This document shows positions 62,257-64,000 of a stretch of DNA of 64,000 nucleotides, piece after piece. Source of the stretch: Saccharopolyspora montiporae (lineage in GTDB: Bacteria; Actinomycetota; Actinomycetes; Mycobacteriales; Pseudonocardiaceae). The position numbers were made by a program, and so were the translations under genes. A model generated the notes under the pieces. It was not told the origin of the DNA and made no database searches. It saw only the letters and a program-made list of their open reading frames with translations. The stretch covers positions 62,001 through 126,000 of the forward strand of contig NZ_JADEYC010000002.1 of the NCBI RefSeq assembly GCF_015209505.1. The letters run 5' to 3'. The first letter of the stretch is position 1, and every line of letters begins with the position of its first letter.

Positions 62257-62949
62257 GTGAACGATCTCATCGATACCACCGAGATGTATCTGCGGACCAT
62301 CTACGACCTCGAAGAGGAGGGCGTCGTACCGCTGCGCGCGCGGATCGCCGAGCGCTTGGAGCAGAGCGGCCCGACGGTGAGCCAGACCGTGGCCCGCATG
62401 GAGCGGGACGGCCTGCTGGCCGTGGCCGAGGACCGGCACCTCGAACTCACCGACGAAGGCCGCGCCCGCGCCGTGAGCGTCATGCGCAAGCACCGGCTGG
62501 CCGAACGCCTCCTGGTGGACGTGATCGGCCTGGAATGGGAGCACGTGCACAACGAGGCGTGCCGGTGGGAGCACGTGATGAGCGAGGCGGTCGAACGCAA
62601 ACTCGTCGAACTCCTCGGCACCCCCACGACCTCCCCGTACGGAAACCCCATCCCCGGCCTCGATGAACTCGGCGTCGGTGAGACGTCCTTCACCGACCGG
62701 GAACTGCAGCGCGTCGACGAGGTCGCCCGCGGTGGCGGCGGCCGAGCGGACGTGCACCGCATCGCCGAGCACGTGCAGCTCGACCCCGATCTGATGAGCG
62801 AACTCAGGAAGATCGGCGTGATGCCCGGCAGCGAGGTCGAAGTACTACCCGTGGTGGGGTCGAACAAGCCCGTCGGCGTCCGCGGGGAGCATGGTGAGAC
62901 AGAGCTGTCAGCGAGCATCGCGCACGCCGTGATGGTGCGCACCAAGTGA
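62257..62949 (+). CDS. ideR: Iron-dependent repressor IdeR (DtxR family)
   Basis: A 230-residue DtxR-family repressor: an HTH domain (LIDTTEMYLRTIYDLEEEGVVPLRARIAERLEQSGPTVSQTVARMERDGLL), the dimerisation/metal domain with EHVHNEACRWEHVMSEAVE near 95-110 (His, Cys and Glu-His at the DtxR metal positions; Cys indicates the iron-type), and a C-terminal SH3-like domain ending VMVRTK. It represses iron uptake and activates storage when Fe(II)-loaded. GTG at 62257 follows GGGGAGC. Rv2711 counterpart. Confidence 0.94.
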   Translation: MNDLIDTTEMYLRTIYDLEEEGVVPLRARIAERLEQSGPTVSQTVARMERDGLLAVAEDRHLELTDEGRARAVSVMRKHRLAERLLVDVIGLEWEHVHNEACRWEHVMSEAVERKLVELLGTPTTSPYGNPIPGLDELGVGETSFTDRELQRVDEVARGGGGRADVHRIAEHVQLDPDLMSELRKIGVMPGSEVEVLPVVGSNKPVGVRGEHGETELSASIAHAVMVRTK

Positions 62950-64000
62950 ACACCGCCGAGAAGGCTGCCGAGCTCTTCCGGTCCGAGCACACCGACTCCC
63001 CCGATGCTGTCTGGTCGGCTCCCGGACGCGTGAACCTGATCGGTGAACACACCGACTACAACGACGGTTTCGTACTCCCGTTCGCACTCCCGCACCGCAC
63101 CGCCGTTGCCGTGCGCGCCCGCGCGGACGGCGTGCTCACGATGCGCACCCGTGGCGACGACGGCCGGCTGCACGAGGCGCCGAACACCCGCATCGGCGAA
63201 CTGTCCCCCGGAAGCACACGCGGTTGGCCCGCCTATCCCGCCGGGGTGGCCTGGGCCCTGGGCCGCGCGGGATTCTCGCTGCCCGGCGCAGACCTCATCA
63301 TCGTCGGCGACGTCCCCACCGGGGCCGGGTTGTCGTCCTCGCACGCCTTGGAGTGCGCCGTCGCCCTGGCTCTGCTGGATACCGCCGACCGGGCTCCGGG
63401 CAGCGTCGATGCACCGGGGTTGGCCGAGATCGCCCGCATCGTCCAGCACGCCGAGAACGACTTCGCCGGTGCGCCCACCGGCATCCTCGACCAGACGGCG
63501 TCGCTGTCGTGCACTCGATCGCACGTGCTGTTCTACGACGTCCGCAACGACCTCGGCGAGCAGATCCCCTTCGACCCGCGCAGCGAAGGCCTTGAGGTGC
63601 TCGTGATCGACACGCGCGCCAAGCACTCGCACAGCGAATCCGGCTACGGCGACCGTCGGGCGGGCACCGCACGAGCCGCGGAGCTGCTCGACGTGCGTGC
63701 ACTGCGGGACATCTCGACAGCCGAGCTGGAATCCCGATCGGGGGAGCTTCCGGAAGAGCTCCGCCCGCTGGCGCGACACGTGGTCACCGAAAACGACCGC
63801 GTCCTGCGTACGGTCGGCCACCTGCACACCGGGCGCTATGCGGAACTCGGCCCGCTGCTGACCGAATCGCACCGCAGCTTGCGCGACGACTACCGGGTAT
63901 CGTGCGCGGAACTGGATCTCGCAGTGGACAGCGCCCTGCAGGCCGGCAGCCTCGGCGCCCGGATGATCGGCGGCGGGTTCGGCGGTTCCGCGATCGCCCT
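62946..64000 (+). CDS. galK: Galactokinase, N-terminal part
   Basis: 351 residues are visible; the gene runs off the right edge. Motif 1 PGRVNLIGEHTDYNDGFVLP near residue 30, motif 2 PTGAGLSSSHALECAVAL near 130 (usually SSSAALE; here His in place of Ala), and motif 3 ARMIGGGFGGSAIA at the edge. Transfers phosphate to galactose. GTG overlaps the ideR stop by 4 nt, so ideR and galK are translationally coupled. Confidence 0.88.
   Translation, partial: MNTAEKAAELFRSEHTDSPDAVWSAPGRVNLIGEHTDYNDGFVLPFALPHRTAVAVRARADGVLTMRTRGDDGRLHEAPNTRIGELSPGSTRGWPAYPAGVAWALGRAGFSLPGADLIIVGDVPTGAGLSSSHALECAVALALLDTADRAPGSVDAPGLAEIARIVQHAENDFAGAPTGILDQTASLSCTRSHVLFYDVRNDLGEQIPFDPRSEGLEVLVIDTRAKHSHSESGYGDRRAGTARAAELLDVRALRDISTAELESRSGELPEELRPLARHVVTENDRVLRTVGHLHTGRYAELGPLLTESHRSLRDDYRVSCAELDLAVDSALQAGSLGARMIGGGFGGSAIA

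Overview
The window is GC-rich DNA with GTG/ATG starts, mostly overlapping or tightly spaced genes, and a gene order that follows the mycobacterial segment from the ribD-like reductase to ideR (M. tuberculosis Rv2670c to about Rv2711). Gene content (AmaP/Asp23 cluster, WXG100-like and YbaB-like pair, Pat-AcuC pair) suggests an actinomycete of the Pseudonocardiales, plausibly a Saccharopolyspora-like organism. The genus is an inference from the sequence; no search was run.

Layout. 1-7.4 kb: partial zapE-like ATPase (-), a RibD-like reductase, a seven-gene Asp23/AmaP envelope-stress operon whose last gene overlaps a LigC-type DNA ligase, a ketopantoate-reductase-like gene and an EamA exporter. 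7.5-12.5 kb: a lipoprotein alpha/beta hydrolase lacking its Ser nucleophile, a previously unlabelled 39-residue peptide with eight Cys, a DUF4389 membrane protein, an NHEJ-type primase-polymerase with tandem 17-18 bp repeats at its 5' side, a small membrane protein and msrB. 12.5-15.7 kb: the haem operon hemE-hemY-hemQ (coproporphyrin-dependent route). 15.9-19 kb: DUF3000, a LuxR-type response regulator and RNase D. 19.1-22.5 kb: the fadA-fadB beta-oxidation operon behind two palindromes. 22.5-27.5 kb: accessory genes (small kinase-like ATPase, PNPOx-like protein, GPP34 protein, a two-component system, an SPFH-RHH operon). 27.5-33.4 kb: dxs, then an ESX-type accessory island (YbaB-like, WXG100, toxin-less WXG-like protein) facing two duplicated membrane proteins.

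33.5-43 kb: TrmA-like methyltransferase, DUF3159, DUF3710, dut, DUF3093, DUF4193, a Cei-like LytR_C protein, inositol monophosphatase, ppgK and the primary sigma factor gene sigA, with a strong terminator. 42.6-52.7 kb: pentapeptide-like protein, DUF7455, a DEAD/DEAH helicase, a YihY protein, DUF3039, DUF3099, PlsC, HhH-GPD glycosylase, a methyltransferase, dtd and sigB, the last behind a GGGAAC-N18-GTT ECF-type promoter. 52.7-64 kb: Tyr/Ser phosphatase, class I fumarase, a lipoprotein, a YeeE/YedE transporter, the Pat acetyltransferase overlapping the AcuC deacetylase gene, a two-domain sulfurtransferase, ideR and a partial galK.

Most of the window is conserved housekeeping and stress regulation (SigA, SigB, IdeR, haem, isoprenoid, dUTP hygiene). 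The parts least explained by known families are the Cys-rich peptide at 9.2 kb, the repeat array at 11.55 kb, the small HPD-containing protein inside the Asp23 operon, the leaderless mini-ORF before DUF3000, and the ESX-like island with its duplicated convergent membrane genes. No tRNA, rRNA, CRISPR array or insertion sequence was seen.
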